From positions 2,173,559 through 2,237,558 of the forward strand of contig MEFY01000002.1 in the NCBI GenBank assembly GCA_001725325.1: a stretch of DNA of 64,000 nt, written 5' to 3'. The number at the start of each line of letters is the position of its first letter. Position 1 is the stretch's first letter. This stretch comes from Leifsonia sp. SCN 70-46 (lineage in GTDB: Bacteria; Actinomycetota; Actinomycetes; Actinomycetales; Microbacteriaceae). Below the pieces are notes generated by a model that saw only the letters and a program-made list of their open reading frames with translations, was not told the origin of the DNA and did no database searches. Positions 52,943 through 62,376 of the stretch are shown here, in pieces. A program made the translations under genes and the position numbers.

Positions 52943-55597
52943 ATGCAGACCGCTGACATCCAGAACCGCTGGCTCACCTTCTTCGGAGACCGCGGGCACA
53001 CCGTCGTACCCTCCGCGTCGCTCGTGAGCGACGACCCGACGCTCCTCTTCACGGTCGCCGGCATGGTGCCGTTCGTGCCGTACCTCACGGGGCTCGTGCC
53101 CGCGCCGTTCCCGCGCGCGACGAGCGTGCAGAAGTGCATCCGCACCCTCGACATCGAGGAGGTCGGCAAGACCCCCCGGCACGGCACCTTCTTCCAGATG
53201 AACGGCAACTTCTCGTTCGGCGACTACTTCAAGGAGCAGGCGATCGAGTACGCGTGGGAGCTGCTCACGAGCGAGGAGTCGAAGGGCGGTCTCGGGTTCG
53301 ACGAGAAGGACCTGTGGGTCACCGTCTACAAGGACGACGACGACGCGGTGAACTTCTGGAAGAAGACCGCGGGTCTGCCGGATGAGCGCATCCAGCGCCT
53401 CGACATGGACACGAACTACTGGTCGACCGGGCAGCCCGGACCGGCCGGCCCGTGCTCGGAGATCTTCTTCGACCGCGGTCCCTCCTACGGCGTCGACGGC
53501 GGCCCCGCCACCGACGACGACCGCTACGTGGAGATCTGGAACCTCGTCTTCATGCAGTACCTGCGCGGCGAAGGCTCCGGCAAGAACTTCGACATCCTGG
53601 GCGAGCTGCCCAAGAAGAACATCGACACCGGCATGGGCATGGAGCGCGTCGCCTTCATCAAGCAGGGTGTCGAGAACATGTACGAGATCGACCAGGTGCG
53701 CCCCGTGCTCGACCGTGCCGCCGAGCTCTCGAAGCGCCGCTACGGCGCGAACCACGACGACGACGTGCGCATGCGCGTCATCGCAGACCACGTGCGCTCG
53801 AGCCTCATGCTCATGACCGACGGCGTCACGCCGTCGAACGAGGGCCGCGGGTACATCCTGCGCCGCCTGCTGCGCCGCACGGTGCGCGCCATGCGCCTCC
53901 TGGGCGTCGAGGACCCGACCTTCGCCGAGCTGTTCCCCGCGTCGCGCGACGCCATGAAGGCGCAGTACCCCGACGTTGCAGCCGAGTGGGACCGCACGTC
54001 GCGCCTCGCGCTGGGCGAGGAGGAGACCTTCCTCAAGACGCTCACGGCCGGCACGAGCATCCTCGACCTCGCCGTCTCGCGCGCCCGGCAGGCGGGCTCC
54101 GCCGAGCTGCCGAGCGACACCACGTTCCTGCTGCACGACACCTACGGCTTCCCGATCGACCTCACGCTCGAGATCGCGGAGGAGGCGGGCCTCAAGGTCG
54201 ACCGCGACGCGTTCGACGCGCTCATGCTCCAGCAGCGCACGCGCGCGAAGGAGGACGCGAAGGCGAAGAAGCAGCACCTCGCCGACCTCTCGGTCTACAG
54301 CGCGTTCCGCGCGCAGGGCGAGACCGTCTTCACGGGCTACGACTACCTCACGACCGAGACGACGGTGCTCGGGCTCATCGTCGACGGCGAGTCGGTGACG
54401 AAGGCGACAGCGGGGCAGATCGCGGAGGTCATCCTCGCGGAGACCTCGCTCTACGCGGAGTCCGGCGGCCAGGAGTCCGACGCCGGCACGATCGTGGGCG
54501 CGGGCTTCGAGCTCGAGGTGCTCGACGTGCAGCGGCCCGTGAAGGGGCTCGTGAGCCACAAGGTGCAGGTCACCACGGGCGAGGTGGGCGTCGGCGACGC
54601 CGCGACGAGCATCGTCGACCCCGAGTGGCGCAGGGGCGCTACCCAGGCGCACTCGGCGACGCACCTCATCCACGCCGCCCTGCGGCAGATCCTCGGCCCG
54701 GAGGCGCACCAGTCCGGCTCGTACAACAAGGCCGGCTACATGCGCCTCGACTTCTCGTGGAACCAGGCGCTGTCGCACGCCACCAAGACGGAGATCGAGG
54801 AGGTCGCCAACAACGCCGTGCGCGACAACCTCGAGGTCACCACGCGCATCCTGCCGCTCGCGGAGGCGAAGGCGCTCGGCGCCATGGCCCTCTTCAGCGA
54901 GAAGTACGGCGACACCGTGCGCGTCGTCGAGATCGGCGGCCCCTGGTCGCTCGAGCTCTGCGCGGGCACGCACGTGGGCCGCTCGTCGGAGGTCGGCCTC
55001 ATCAACCTCGTGGGGGAGTCGTCGGTCGGGTCCGCCAACCGTCGCATCGAGTCGCTCGTGGGCCTCGAGGCCTTCCGCGACCTCGCGGCCGAGCGCGCCA
55101 TCGTCTCCGAGCTCACGAGCTCGCTCAAGACGCCGCGCGAGCAGCTCCCCGACCGCATCGCCTCGCTCGTCGCCGACCTCAAGGCGGCGGAGAAGAAGAT
55201 CGCGGACTTCGAGTCGGCACAGCTCGGCCAGCGCGTTCCGGCCCTCGTGGCGAACGCACGCCGCGTCGGCGCCGTGACGTTCGTGGGCGAGCACGTGGGC
55301 GCGCTGAACAGCGCGGACGACCTGCGCGGGCTCGTGACGAGCGTGCGCAACCAGCTCGGCTCCGACGCATCGGTCGTCGCACTCGCGGCCGACGTGCAGG
55401 GCAAGCCCGCGGTCATTGTCGCCACCAACGAGGCCTCGCGGGATGCGGGCCTCAAGGCCGGCGCCCTCGCGAAGACGGCGGCGGGCATCCTCGGCGGAGG
55501 CGGCGGCGGCAAGGACGACCTCGCCCAGGGCGGCGGGGCCGACATCTCCGCGATCCCTGCCGCGCTCGACGCGATCTCCGCGGCAGTCGCGGGCTGA
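52943..55597 (+). CDS. alaS: Alanyl-tRNA synthetase
   Basis: Class II synthetase of 884 residues, charging and proofreading tRNA-Ala. The catalytic domain begins with RWLTFFGDRGHTVVPSASLV and includes GTFFQMNGNFSFGDYFKEQA and TGMGMERVAF. The editing domain has the metal histidines in HSATHLIHAALRQILG (near residue 570) and CAGTHVGRSSEVG (near 673). The C-terminal C-Ala domain ends with the glycine-rich GGGGGGKDDLAQGGG. Length is normal. It is followed 4 bases later by ruvX, the usual order. Confidence 0.97.
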   Translation: MQTADIQNRWLTFFGDRGHTVVPSASLVSDDPTLLFTVAGMVPFVPYLTGLVPAPFPRATSVQKCIRTLDIEEVGKTPRHGTFFQMNGNFSFGDYFKEQAIEYAWELLTSEESKGGLGFDEKDLWVTVYKDDDDAVNFWKKTAGLPDERIQRLDMDTNYWSTGQPGPAGPCSEIFFDRGPSYGVDGGPATDDDRYVEIWNLVFMQYLRGEGSGKNFDILGELPKKNIDTGMGMERVAFIKQGVENMYEIDQVRPVLDRAAELSKRRYGANHDDDVRMRVIADHVRSSLMLMTDGVTPSNEGRGYILRRLLRRTVRAMRLLGVEDPTFAELFPASRDAMKAQYPDVAAEWDRTSRLALGEEETFLKTLTAGTSILDLAVSRARQAGSAELPSDTTFLLHDTYGFPIDLTLEIAEEAGLKVDRDAFDALMLQQRTRAKEDAKAKKQHLADLSVYSAFRAQGETVFTGYDYLTTETTVLGLIVDGESVTKATAGQIAEVILAETSLYAESGGQESDAGTIVGAGFELEVLDVQRPVKGLVSHKVQVTTGEVGVGDAATSIVDPEWRRGATQAHSATHLIHAALRQILGPEAHQSGSYNKAGYMRLDFSWNQALSHATKTEIEEVANNAVRDNLEVTTRILPLAEAKALGAMALFSEKYGDTVRVVEIGGPWSLELCAGTHVGRSSEVGLINLVGESSVGSANRRIESLVGLEAFRDLAAERAIVSELTSSLKTPREQLPDRIASLVADLKAAEKKIADFESAQLGQRVPALVANARRVGAVTFVGEHVGALNSADDLRGLVTSVRNQLGSDASVVALAADVQGKPAVIVATNEASRDAGLKAGALAKTAAGILGGGGGGKDDLAQGGGADISAIPAALDAISAAVAG

Positions 55598-55601
55598 CCG
55601 G

Positions 55602-56078
55602 GTGCGCCCGGGAGTGCGGCTCGGCATCGACGTGGGCAAGGCCCGCGTCGGGGTCGCGCGGTGCGACCTGCACGGCATGATCGCGACCCCGGTCGAGACG
55701 GTGCCGCGCGGACCGGGCGACCTCGCGCGCATCGCCGAGCTCGCCACGGAGTACGACGCCGTCGAGCTCGTCGTGGGCCTTCCGATAGCGCTCTCGGGCA
55801 ACGAGACCGCGTCGACGGGGGATGCGCGGCTCTTCGCCGCCGAGCTCGCGAGCGTGCAGCCCGCGACCGTGCGGCTCGTGGACGAACGGCTCTCGACGGT
55901 CTCCGCCCACTCGGCGCTGCGCGCGTCCGGCCGCACCGCGAAGAACTCGCGCTCGGTGGTCGACCAGGTTGCCGCCGTTATAATTCTGCAACACGCCCTC
56001 GACTTCGAGCGCTCGGCCGGCTCTCCGCCCGGTGCGGTGGTCGAGCCTCCCCGCTCTCCCTCGGACGAAGGACCCTGA
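55602..56078 (+). CDS. ruvX: Holliday junction resolvase-like protein (YqgF/RuvX)
   Basis: A 158-residue YqgF-family RNase H-fold nuclease, implicated in 16S rRNA 5' processing in E. coli and in junction resolution elsewhere. Catalytic acids in RLGIDVGKARVGVA (Asp near residue 10) and VDERLSTVSAHSAL; the closing VVDQVAAVIILQHAL is characteristic. The start may be GTG at 55602 or the GTG four codons on. It is followed closely by mltG. Confidence 0.9.
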   Translation: MRPGVRLGIDVGKARVGVARCDLHGMIATPVETVPRGPGDLARIAELATEYDAVELVVGLPIALSGNETASTGDARLFAAELASVQPATVRLVDERLSTVSAHSALRASGRTAKNSRSVVDQVAAVIILQHALDFERSAGSPPGAVVEPPRSPSDEGP

Positions 56079-56081
56079 CCC

Positions 56082-57563
56082 ATGGCGAACGACCCGAGCT
56101 GGGACGACATCTTCAAGGCCGAGCCCGCTCCGAGCGAGCCCGTGGCTCCCCAGCAGCAGCAGCAGCCGGTCGACGACGACCCGTTCGCCGCGCTCTTCGG
56201 CTCGTCCGCCCCCGAGCCGCTCGTCGAGCCCGCGGCCCCCGCTCCCGCGCCCTCGCTGCCGACGTCGTCGACGCCCGCCCCTGATCCGCTCGCGGGCCTG
56301 TTTGGTGCGAGCCCGGCGGCCGAGACCTACCCGCCCACGCAGGCCTATCCGGCTGTCGCCGCCGAGCAGCCCGTCTCGCGGCGCGAGGCCCGGGAGAGCG
56401 AGGGGCGTCGCCGGGGCGGCGGCTCGTCGGGCGGTGCGGGCGGTGCGGGCGGTGGCGGTGCGCGCGGTGGGGCGGGCAAGCCCCGGCGCCGCCTGCTGTG
56501 GCTCAAGATCACCCTGCCGATCGTCCTCGTGCTCGGTGCGGCGGGCGGTGTCGCCGCCTACGGCTGGTTCACCTACAACGAGCAGGTGCGCGAACTGCTC
56601 GGCATCCCGCTGCCGACCGACTACGCGGGCACGGGCAACGGCGAGGAGGTCATCGTCTCGATCAAGTCGGGCGACATCGGCTCCGACGTCGCGGTGACCC
56701 TGCACGAGGCCGGCGTCACGATGACCTACAAGGCCGTCTACGACTACCTCGTCGCCAACCCCGACGTGAGCTTCCTGCCCGGCAACTGGAGGCTCCAGAA
56801 GGAGATGAGCGCCAAGTCCGCCGTCGAGGCGCTGCAGAACGCCGACAACAAGGTCACCGACCGGCTGCTCATCACCGAGGGCACGGTGCTGCCCAACGCC
56901 CTCGAGACCATCGCCGCGACGACGGGCATCCCGATCGAGGATGTGCAGGCGGCAGCCGCGGACGTGTCGGCCTACGGGCTGCCGGCCGAGGCGACGACGC
57001 TCGAGGGCTTCCTGTTCCCGGCCACCTACGAGCTCGACGGCACCGAGACCGCCCAGGGCATCCTGCAGAAGATGGTCGACACCATGATGGAGCACCTCGA
57101 CGCGGCCGGGGTCGCGCCCGAGGACCGCTGGAAGACCGTCATCATGGCCTCGATAGTGCAGCGGGAGGCCGGCTCGAACGTCGACGACTTCGGCAAGATC
57201 GCGCGCGTCTTCTACAACCGCCTCGACCAGGGCATCAACCTCGAGTCGGACGCGACGGTCGCCTACGGCACGGGCCGCCTCGACAGCGTGTGGACCGAGC
57301 CGGAGGAGCGCGAGGACCCGAGCAACCTCTACAACACCTACGCGAACCCGGGCCTCCCGATCGGGCCCATCGGCCTGCCGGGCGACGACGCGATCAACGC
57401 GGCGCTGCACCCGACGGAGGGTCCGTGGCTGTTCTTCGTGCCGATCAACCTCGCGACGGGCGAGACGGTGTTCTCTGAGACCGCGGACGAGCACCAGGCG
57501 GCTGTCGACCAGCTCCTCGCCTGGTGCGACGAGAGCGCCGAGAACGCGACGTACTGCCAGTGA
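56082..57563 (+). CDS. mltG: Endolytic transglycosylase MltG
   Basis: Membrane-bound lytic transglycosylase that cuts nascent glycan strands and sets their length; 493 residues. A long cytosolic N-terminus of about 140 residues is low-complexity (a run of five Gln, Pro/Ala stretches, Gly-rich repeats). A transmembrane helix follows (about 144-165) and then the LysM-like and YceG catalytic domains. Catalytic Glu lies in ASIVQREAG (near residue 363). EGFLFPATYEL and YNTYANPGLPIGPIG are family signatures. It overlaps aroE by 4 bases (GTGA), the usual actinobacterial arrangement. Confidence 0.94.
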   Translation: MANDPSWDDIFKAEPAPSEPVAPQQQQQPVDDDPFAALFGSSAPEPLVEPAAPAPAPSLPTSSTPAPDPLAGLFGASPAAETYPPTQAYPAVAAEQPVSRREARESEGRRRGGGSSGGAGGAGGGGARGGAGKPRRRLLWLKITLPIVLVLGAAGGVAAYGWFTYNEQVRELLGIPLPTDYAGTGNGEEVIVSIKSGDIGSDVAVTLHEAGVTMTYKAVYDYLVANPDVSFLPGNWRLQKEMSAKSAVEALQNADNKVTDRLLITEGTVLPNALETIAATTGIPIEDVQAAAADVSAYGLPAEATTLEGFLFPATYELDGTETAQGILQKMVDTMMEHLDAAGVAPEDRWKTVIMASIVQREAGSNVDDFGKIARVFYNRLDQGINLESDATVAYGTGRLDSVWTEPEEREDPSNLYNTYANPGLPIGPIGLPGDDAINAALHPTEGPWLFFVPINLATGETVFSETADEHQAAVDQLLAWCDESAENATYCQ

Positions 57564-58381
57564 CGCGCGATCGCCTCGCCGTCCTCGGCTCGCCGATCCA
57601 CCACTCGAGATCTCCGGCGATCCACCGCGCCGCCTACGGCGTGCTCGGGGTCGACTGGGAGTACACGGCGATCGAGGTCACCGAGGCCACCCTCGCGGAG
57701 TTCGTCGGCTCGCGCGATGAGCGCTGGCGCGGCCTGTCGCTCACGATGCCGCTCAAGCGCGACATCCTCCCGCTGCTCGACCGGCGCGACCCGCTCGTCG
57801 ACCTCGTGGGCGGTGCGAACACCGTGCTCTTCGCCGACGAGGGGCTGCTGGGCTTCAACACCGACGTCTACGGGGTCGAGCGCTCGTTCCGCGAGGCGGG
57901 TGTCGACGCGCTCGCGTCGGTGCACGTCATCGGGGCCGGGGCGACGGCCGCGTCGGTCATCGCGGGCGTCGCGCGGCTCGGGGCCACGACGGTGACGGTG
58001 GGCGCCCGCACGGCGTCGAAGGCCGAGCCGCTCGTCGCGCTCGGCGCCGCGCTCGGAACCGACGTGGCGGTGGTTGGGCTCGCCGACGCCCCCGCCGCCG
58101 ACGCGGTGGTGAGCACGCTGCCCGGGGGCGACTACGGGCTCTCGTTCCCCGCCGCCCTGCGCCGACGCGCCGTGCTCTTCGACGTGGCCTACGACCCGTG
58201 GCCGAGCGCGCTCGCCCTGCAGTGGCAGGATGCCGGCGGCACGGTCATCCCCGGCATCGAGCTGCTGCTCAACCAAGCGGTCGGGCAGGTGCGCGTCTTC
58301 GTGGGCGGCGACCCCGGCCTCCCGCTCTCCGACGAGGAGTCGGTCGTGGCGGCCATGCGCTCCGCCGTCTGGAAAGATTGA
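57560..58381 (+). CDS. aroE: Shikimate dehydrogenase
   Basis: NADPH-dependent reduction of 3-dehydroshikimate to shikimate; 273 residues. Substrate residues: SPIHHSRSPAIHRAAY and the catalytic Lys in SLTMPLKRD (near residue 65), with NTDVYGVE supplying the Asp (near residue 100). The Rossmann domain has VIGAGATAASVIAG; the C-terminal GIELLLNQAVGQVRVF closes it. GTG start fixed by overlap with mltG. AroC follows after 3 bases. Confidence 0.93.
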   Translation: MTRDRLAVLGSPIHHSRSPAIHRAAYGVLGVDWEYTAIEVTEATLAEFVGSRDERWRGLSLTMPLKRDILPLLDRRDPLVDLVGGANTVLFADEGLLGFNTDVYGVERSFREAGVDALASVHVIGAGATAASVIAGVARLGATTVTVGARTASKAEPLVALGAALGTDVAVVGLADAPAADAVVSTLPGGDYGLSFPAALRRRAVLFDVAYDPWPSALALQWQDAGGTVIPGIELLLNQAVGQVRVFVGGDPGLPLSDEESVVAAMRSAVWKD

Positions 58382-58384
58382 CCC

Positions 58385-59590
58385 ATGCTGCGTTGGTTGA
58401 CTGCCGGTGAGTCGCACGGGCCAGAGCTCGTCGCGATCCTCGAGGGGATGCCCTCGGGCGTGCCCGTGCTCCCGGAGATGATCCAGGACGACATGAAGCG
58501 CCGGTCGCTCGGCTACGGCCGCGGCGCGCGCATGAAGTTCGAGCAGGACGAGCTCACGCTCTCCGGCGGCATCCGCCTCGGCGCCACGATGGGCAGCCCC
58601 ATCGCGCTGCGCATCGGCAACACCGAGTGGCACCGCTGGGTCGACGTCATGAGCGCGACCCCGGTCGACCCCGAGACGTTCCCCAAGGGCCGGGGCGCGG
58701 CCCTCACGCGCCCGCGCCCCGGCCATGCCGACCTCGTGGGCATGCAGAAGTACGACTTCCCCGAGGCCCGGAACGTGCTCGAGCGCGCGTCGGCACGCGA
58801 GACCGCGGCCCGCGTCGCCCTCGGTGCGATCGCGCGCTCGTTCCTCTCCGAGCTCGGCATCCGCATCGTGAGCCATGTGCTGTCGATCGGCGAGGTGCGT
58901 GTTCCCGAGGATGCGGCGCTGCCCGCGTTCGAGGATGTCGCGGCCCTCGACGCCGACCCGCTGCGCTGCTTCGACAAGGCCACGTCCGACCTCATGGTCG
59001 CCGAGGTCGACCGTGCCCACGACGACGGCGACACGCTCGGCGGCGTCGTCGAGGTGCTCGCGTACGGGGTGCCCCCGGGCCTCGGCTCGTACACGCACTG
59101 GGACCGCCGCCTCGACTCGCAGCTCGCCGCGGCGCTCATGGGCATCCAGGCCATCAAGGGCGTCGAGGTCGGCGACGGCTTCGAGACGGCCCGCCGCAGG
59201 GGCTCGGCGGCCCACGACGAGCTCGTCATGGGCCCGGACGGCATCACGCGCCTCACCGACCGCGCGGGCGGCACGGAGGGCGGCATGAGCACGGGCACCC
59301 TGCTGCGCGTGCGCGCGGCGATGAAGCCCATCTCGACGGTGCCGCACGCCCTGCGGACCGTGGATGTCGCGACCGGCGCCGCCGCGGAGGCACACCACCA
59401 GCGTTCCGACGTGTGCGCGGTGCCCGCCGCGGGTGTCGTGGCCGAGGCCATGGTCGCCCTCGTGCTCGCGAACTCCGTGCTCGAGAAGTTCGGCGGCGAC
59501 TCGCTCGGCGAGACGAGGCGCAACCTCGAGGCCTACCTCGCCGCCATCCCGGACGCCCTCGCGACGGCATCGCAGTCCGCCGGTGAGTGA
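58385..59590 (+). CDS. aroC: Chorismate synthase
   Basis: Last enzyme of the shikimate pathway, making chorismate from EPSP with reduced FMN; 401 residues. Signature regions: the start [73 protein letters not shown] and the FMN-site [13 protein letters not shown]-like stretch [13 protein letters not shown]. It overlaps aroK by 8 bases. Confidence 0.97.
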   Translation: MLRWLTAGESHGPELVAILEGMPSGVPVLPEMIQDDMKRRSLGYGRGARMKFEQDELTLSGGIRLGATMGSPIALRIGNTEWHRWVDVMSATPVDPETFPKGRGAALTRPRPGHADLVGMQKYDFPEARNVLERASARETAARVALGAIARSFLSELGIRIVSHVLSIGEVRVPEDAALPAFEDVAALDADPLRCFDKATSDLMVAEVDRAHDDGDTLGGVVEVLAYGVPPGLGSYTHWDRRLDSQLAAALMGIQAIKGVEVGDGFETARRRGSAAHDELVMGPDGITRLTDRAGGTEGGMSTGTLLRVRAAMKPISTVPHALRTVDVATGAAAEAHHQRSDVCAVPAAGVVAEAMVALVLANSVLEKFGGDSLGETRRNLEAYLAAIPDALATASQSAGE

Positions 59591-60086
59591 GGGCACCGGC
59601 GCCGTCGTCGTCCTCATCGGTGCCCCCGGCGCGGGCAAGACGCGCACGGGCAAGCGCCTCGCGCGCCTGCTCGGCGTGCCGATCATCGACACCGACGGGC
59701 GCATCGTCGCCGAGCACGGACCCATCGCGGGCATCTTCGAGCAGCACGGCGAGCCGCACTTCCGCGCCCTCGAGCGCGAGGTCGTGGCCGCCGCCCTGCT
59801 CGAGCCCGCGATCGTCACGCTCGGCGGGGGAGCCGTGCTCGACGAGGGCACGCAGGCGCTCCTCGCGGACCACAGGGTCGTGCAGCTCACGGTCTCGCCC
59901 GAGGCCGTCGCGGCGCGCATCGCGGGCGGCAAGCGCCCGCTCGTCAAGGACGGCATCGGCGCCTGGACCGCCCTCGTGCAGAAGCGCCAGCCGATCTACG
60001 ACAGGCTCTCGCACCTCACCATCGACACATCCCACCGCCCGCTCGACGGCGTGGCGCAGGAGATCGCAGATTGGCTCTCGACGTGA
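59583..60086 (+). CDS. aroK: Shikimate kinase
   Basis: Phosphorylates shikimate at O3; 167 residues. Walker [14 protein letters not shown] (near residue 13), the shikimate-binding DTDGRI and GGGAVLDEG motifs, and the lid region [16 protein letters not shown] start inside the end of aroC; the stop overlaps the aroB start (GTGA). It lies between aroC and aroB as in most actinobacteria. Confidence 0.94.
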   Translation: MSEGTGAVVVLIGAPGAGKTRTGKRLARLLGVPIIDTDGRIVAEHGPIAGIFEQHGEPHFRALEREVVAAALLEPAIVTLGGGAVLDEGTQALLADHRVVQLTVSPEAVAARIAGGKRPLVKDGIGAWTALVQKRQPIYDRLSHLTIDTSHRPLDGVAQEIADWLST

Positions 60087-61159
60087 CCGACACCACCATC
60101 ATCCCCGTGGCCGGGGACGACCCGTACGACGTGCTCGTGGGGCGCGGCATCCTCGCGAACCTCGCCGACCAGCTGGGCCCGCGGGTCGCGAAGGTGCTCA
60201 TCATCCACCCGCCGACGCTGGGCGCCAAGGCGAACGCGCTGCGCGACTCGCTCGCCGACCGCTTCGAGGTGCTCCTCGCCGAGGTGCCCGACGCCGAGGA
60301 CGCCAAGCGCGTCGAGGTCGCGGCGTTCTGCTGGCAGATCATGGGCCAGACCGACTTCACGCGCACCGACGCCGTCATCGGCTTCGGCGGGGGAGCGACC
60401 ACCGACCTCGCGGGCTTCGTCGCCGCGACCTGGCTGCGCGGGGTCCGCCTCGTGCAGGTGCCGACGAGCGTCGCGGGCATGGTCGACGCCGCGGTCGGCG
60501 GCAAGACGGGCATCAACACGTCCGAGGGCAAGAACCTCGTGGGCTCGTTCTACGCGCCCGCGGCCGTCGTCGCGGACCTCGACGTGCTCGACACGCTGCC
60601 GCGCAACGAGATCCTCGCGGGCTTCGCCGAGATCGTGAAGTGCGGGTTCATCGGCGAGCCCGAGATCCTCGATATCGTCGAGGCCTCGGTCGAGCGCGTC
60701 ACGGATCCCACGACCGACGAGTTCCGCCGCGTCGTCGAGCTCTCCATCGGCCTCAAGGCGCGCGTCGTGGGGGAGGACTTCAAGGAGTCGGGCCTGCGCG
60801 AGATCCTCAACTACGGCCACACCCTCGGCCACGCCATCGAGCACGCCGAGCGGTACCGCTGGCGCCACGGCGCAGCGGTGGCCGTGGGGATGGTGTTCGC
60901 CGCGGAGCTGGGGCGCCTCGCCGGCACCCTCTCCGACGCGGTCGTGGACAGGCACCGGAGCATCCTCACGTCGCTCACCCTCCCCATCGACTACCCGCTC
61001 GGGCGCTGGAGCACGCTCCTGGCCACCATGCAGCGCGACAAGAAGGCCCGCGCCGGCATGATGCGCTTCATCGTGCTCGACGACGTCGGCAAGCCGCGCG
61101 TGCTCGCGGGCCCCGAGGAGGCGACGCTGTTCTCCGCGTACCAGGAGGTGGGGGTGTGA
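60083..61159 (+). CDS. aroB: 3-dehydroquinate synthase
   Basis: NAD-dependent conversion of DAHP to 3-dehydroquinate; 358 residues. Seen: IGFGGGATTDLAGFVAATW (cofactor loop, near residue 97), PTSVAGMVDAAVGGKTGIN, the zinc ligands in GFAEIVKCGFI, and the C-terminal NYGHTLGHAIEH with two metal histidines. GTG at 60083, within the aroK stop, is preferred over TTG 12 bases upstream. GTGA overlap with the LysE gene follows. Confidence 0.94.
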   Translation: MTDTTIIPVAGDDPYDVLVGRGILANLADQLGPRVAKVLIIHPPTLGAKANALRDSLADRFEVLLAEVPDAEDAKRVEVAAFCWQIMGQTDFTRTDAVIGFGGGATTDLAGFVAATWLRGVRLVQVPTSVAGMVDAAVGGKTGINTSEGKNLVGSFYAPAAVVADLDVLDTLPRNEILAGFAEIVKCGFIGEPEILDIVEASVERVTDPTTDEFRRVVELSIGLKARVVGEDFKESGLREILNYGHTLGHAIEHAERYRWRHGAAVAVGMVFAAELGRLAGTLSDAVVDRHRSILTSLTLPIDYPLGRWSTLLATMQRDKKARAGMMRFIVLDDVGKPRVLAGPEEATLFSAYQEVGV

Positions 61160-61794
61160 CCGTCGCGTCGGCGCTGTGGTCGTTCGCGCTCCTCGCGGGC
61201 GTGCTCACGATCATCCCGGGGCCGGACAGCGCGCTCATCCTGCGCTCGGCCCTCGTGCAGACCCGCAGGCACGCCTACGCGACGGCCCTCGGTATCGCGA
61301 GCGGCACGTTCGTGTGGGGCGCGGCCGCGGCCGTGGGCGCCGCCGCGCTGCTCGCCGCCTCCGAGGTCGCGTTCACCATCCTCAAGGTCGTGGGCGCCCT
61401 CTACCTCGCGTACCTCGGCATCTCGATGATCGTGAAGTCGTTCCGCCGGGCCCACGCCGAGGCCGCGGTCGCCGCGCCCGTGGGCACGCTCAAGGGGGCG
61501 TTCGCGCGCGGAGCGCTCACCAACCTGCTCAACCCGAAGGTCGGCGTGTTCTACATCGCGCTCATCCCGCAGTTCATCCCCCCGGGGGTGCCGCCCGTGG
61601 GGATGGGGCTGCTGCTCGCGGGCGTGCACGTCGTCGAGTCGATCGTGTGGTTCACGGGGCTCATCCTCGCCGCCCACTTCGCGCGCGCCTTCCTCTCGTC
61701 GCCGAGAGTGTCGGCGTGGATCGACCGCGTCACGGGCGGCATCCTCGTGGCGTTCGGCGTATTCCTCGCGGTCGAGTCGCGCCAGACCCCCTAG
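61156..61794 (+). CDS. LysE/RhtB-family exporter
   Basis: A 212-residue exporter with about six helices, LysE/RhtB family, which carries amino acids or related small molecules out of the cell. The conserved N-terminal IIPGPDSALILRSAL and the loop GALTNLLNPKVGVFYIALIPQF are present. The GTGA overlap with aroB makes co-translation with the shikimate genes likely, so an aromatic compound is a possible substrate, by context only. Its position between aroB and aroQ is unusual. Confidence 0.88.
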   Translation: MTVASALWSFALLAGVLTIIPGPDSALILRSALVQTRRHAYATALGIASGTFVWGAAAAVGAAALLAASEVAFTILKVVGALYLAYLGISMIVKSFRRAHAEAAVAAPVGTLKGAFARGALTNLLNPKVGVFYIALIPQFIPPGVPPVGMGLLLAGVHVVESIVWFTGLILAAHFARAFLSSPRVSAWIDRVTGGILVAFGVFLAVESRQTP

Positions 61795-61883
61795 CTCCTC
61801 CCGCGTCCTGCGCGCAGGTCGGCGAGCTGCGCGGAATGTCCCACCCACCTCGCCCACCTGCGGGCACAAAGCGTTGGGGACAA

Positions 61884-61889
61884 TACACT
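61884..61889 (+). promoter_or_regulatory. -10 element of aroQ (leaderless)
   Basis: TACACT ends 7 bases before the second in-frame GTG (61897). This spacing matches the other leaderless starts and argues that the GTG at 61891 is not the initiator. Confidence 0.45.
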
Positions 61890-61896
61890 CGTGAGC

Positions 61897-62337
61897 GTGA
61901 CCAACGTCCTCGTCCTCAACGGCCCCAACCTCGGCCGCCTCGGCAGCCGCGAGCCCGACGTCTACGGCAGCGGCACGCTCGACGACCTGCGGGCCGCGCT
62001 CGAGTCCGAGGCCCACGAGGGTCTCACGATCGACCTGCGGCAGACGAACGACGAGGCGACCCTCATCGGCTGGCTCTACGAGGCAGTCGACACCTCGAGC
62101 CCGGTCATCCTCAACCCCGCGGCCTTCACGCACTACTCGTACGCGCTGCGCGACGCCGCGGCGCTCGTGACCAAGGCCGGCCTGCTGCTCGTCGAGGTGC
62201 ACATCTCGAACCCGCACGCGCGCGAGGTGTTCCGGCACACGAGCGTCATCTCGGGCGTGGCGACGGGCGTGATCGCCGGGTTTGGCTTCGAGTCGTACGC
62301 CCTGGCCCTCGACCTCGTCGCGCGCCGCCTCCGGTAG
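61897..62337 (+). CDS. aroQ: 3-dehydroquinate dehydratase, type II
   Basis: Dodecameric dehydratase converting 3-dehydroquinate to 3-dehydroshikimate; 146 residues from this start. The N-terminal VLVLNGPNLGRLGSREPDVYG has the catalytic Arg and Tyr; the His lies in VEVHISNPHAREVFRHTSV. The start at 61897 (VTNVLVLNG) is preferred over GTG at 61891 (two residues longer) because a -10 element ends 7 bases before it. The TAG stop is the first half of the TAGACT before efp. Confidence 0.94.
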   Translation: MTNVLVLNGPNLGRLGSREPDVYGSGTLDDLRAALESEAHEGLTIDLRQTNDEATLIGWLYEAVDTSSPVILNPAAFTHYSYALRDAAALVTKAGLLLVEVHISNPHAREVFRHTSVISGVATGVIAGFGFESYALALDLVARRLR

Positions 62338-62340
62338 ACT
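62335..62340 (+). promoter_or_regulatory. Candidate -10 element of efp-nusB
   Basis: TAGACT overlaps the aroQ stop codon and would give a leader of about 30 bases before the efp ATG. Confidence 0.4.
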
Positions 62341-62376
62341 CGACCGCTGCATTCATAACGAACGGAATATCTCCCC

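Noticed and set aside
55490-55540. Run of glycine codons in alaS as a repeat expansion
   Set aside because: A glycine-rich C-terminal segment is normal in alanyl-tRNA synthetases.
52898-56116. Open frame of over 1,000 codons antisense to alaS and ruvX
   Set aside because: No recognisable motif and it covers two certain genes; a GC-driven shadow frame.
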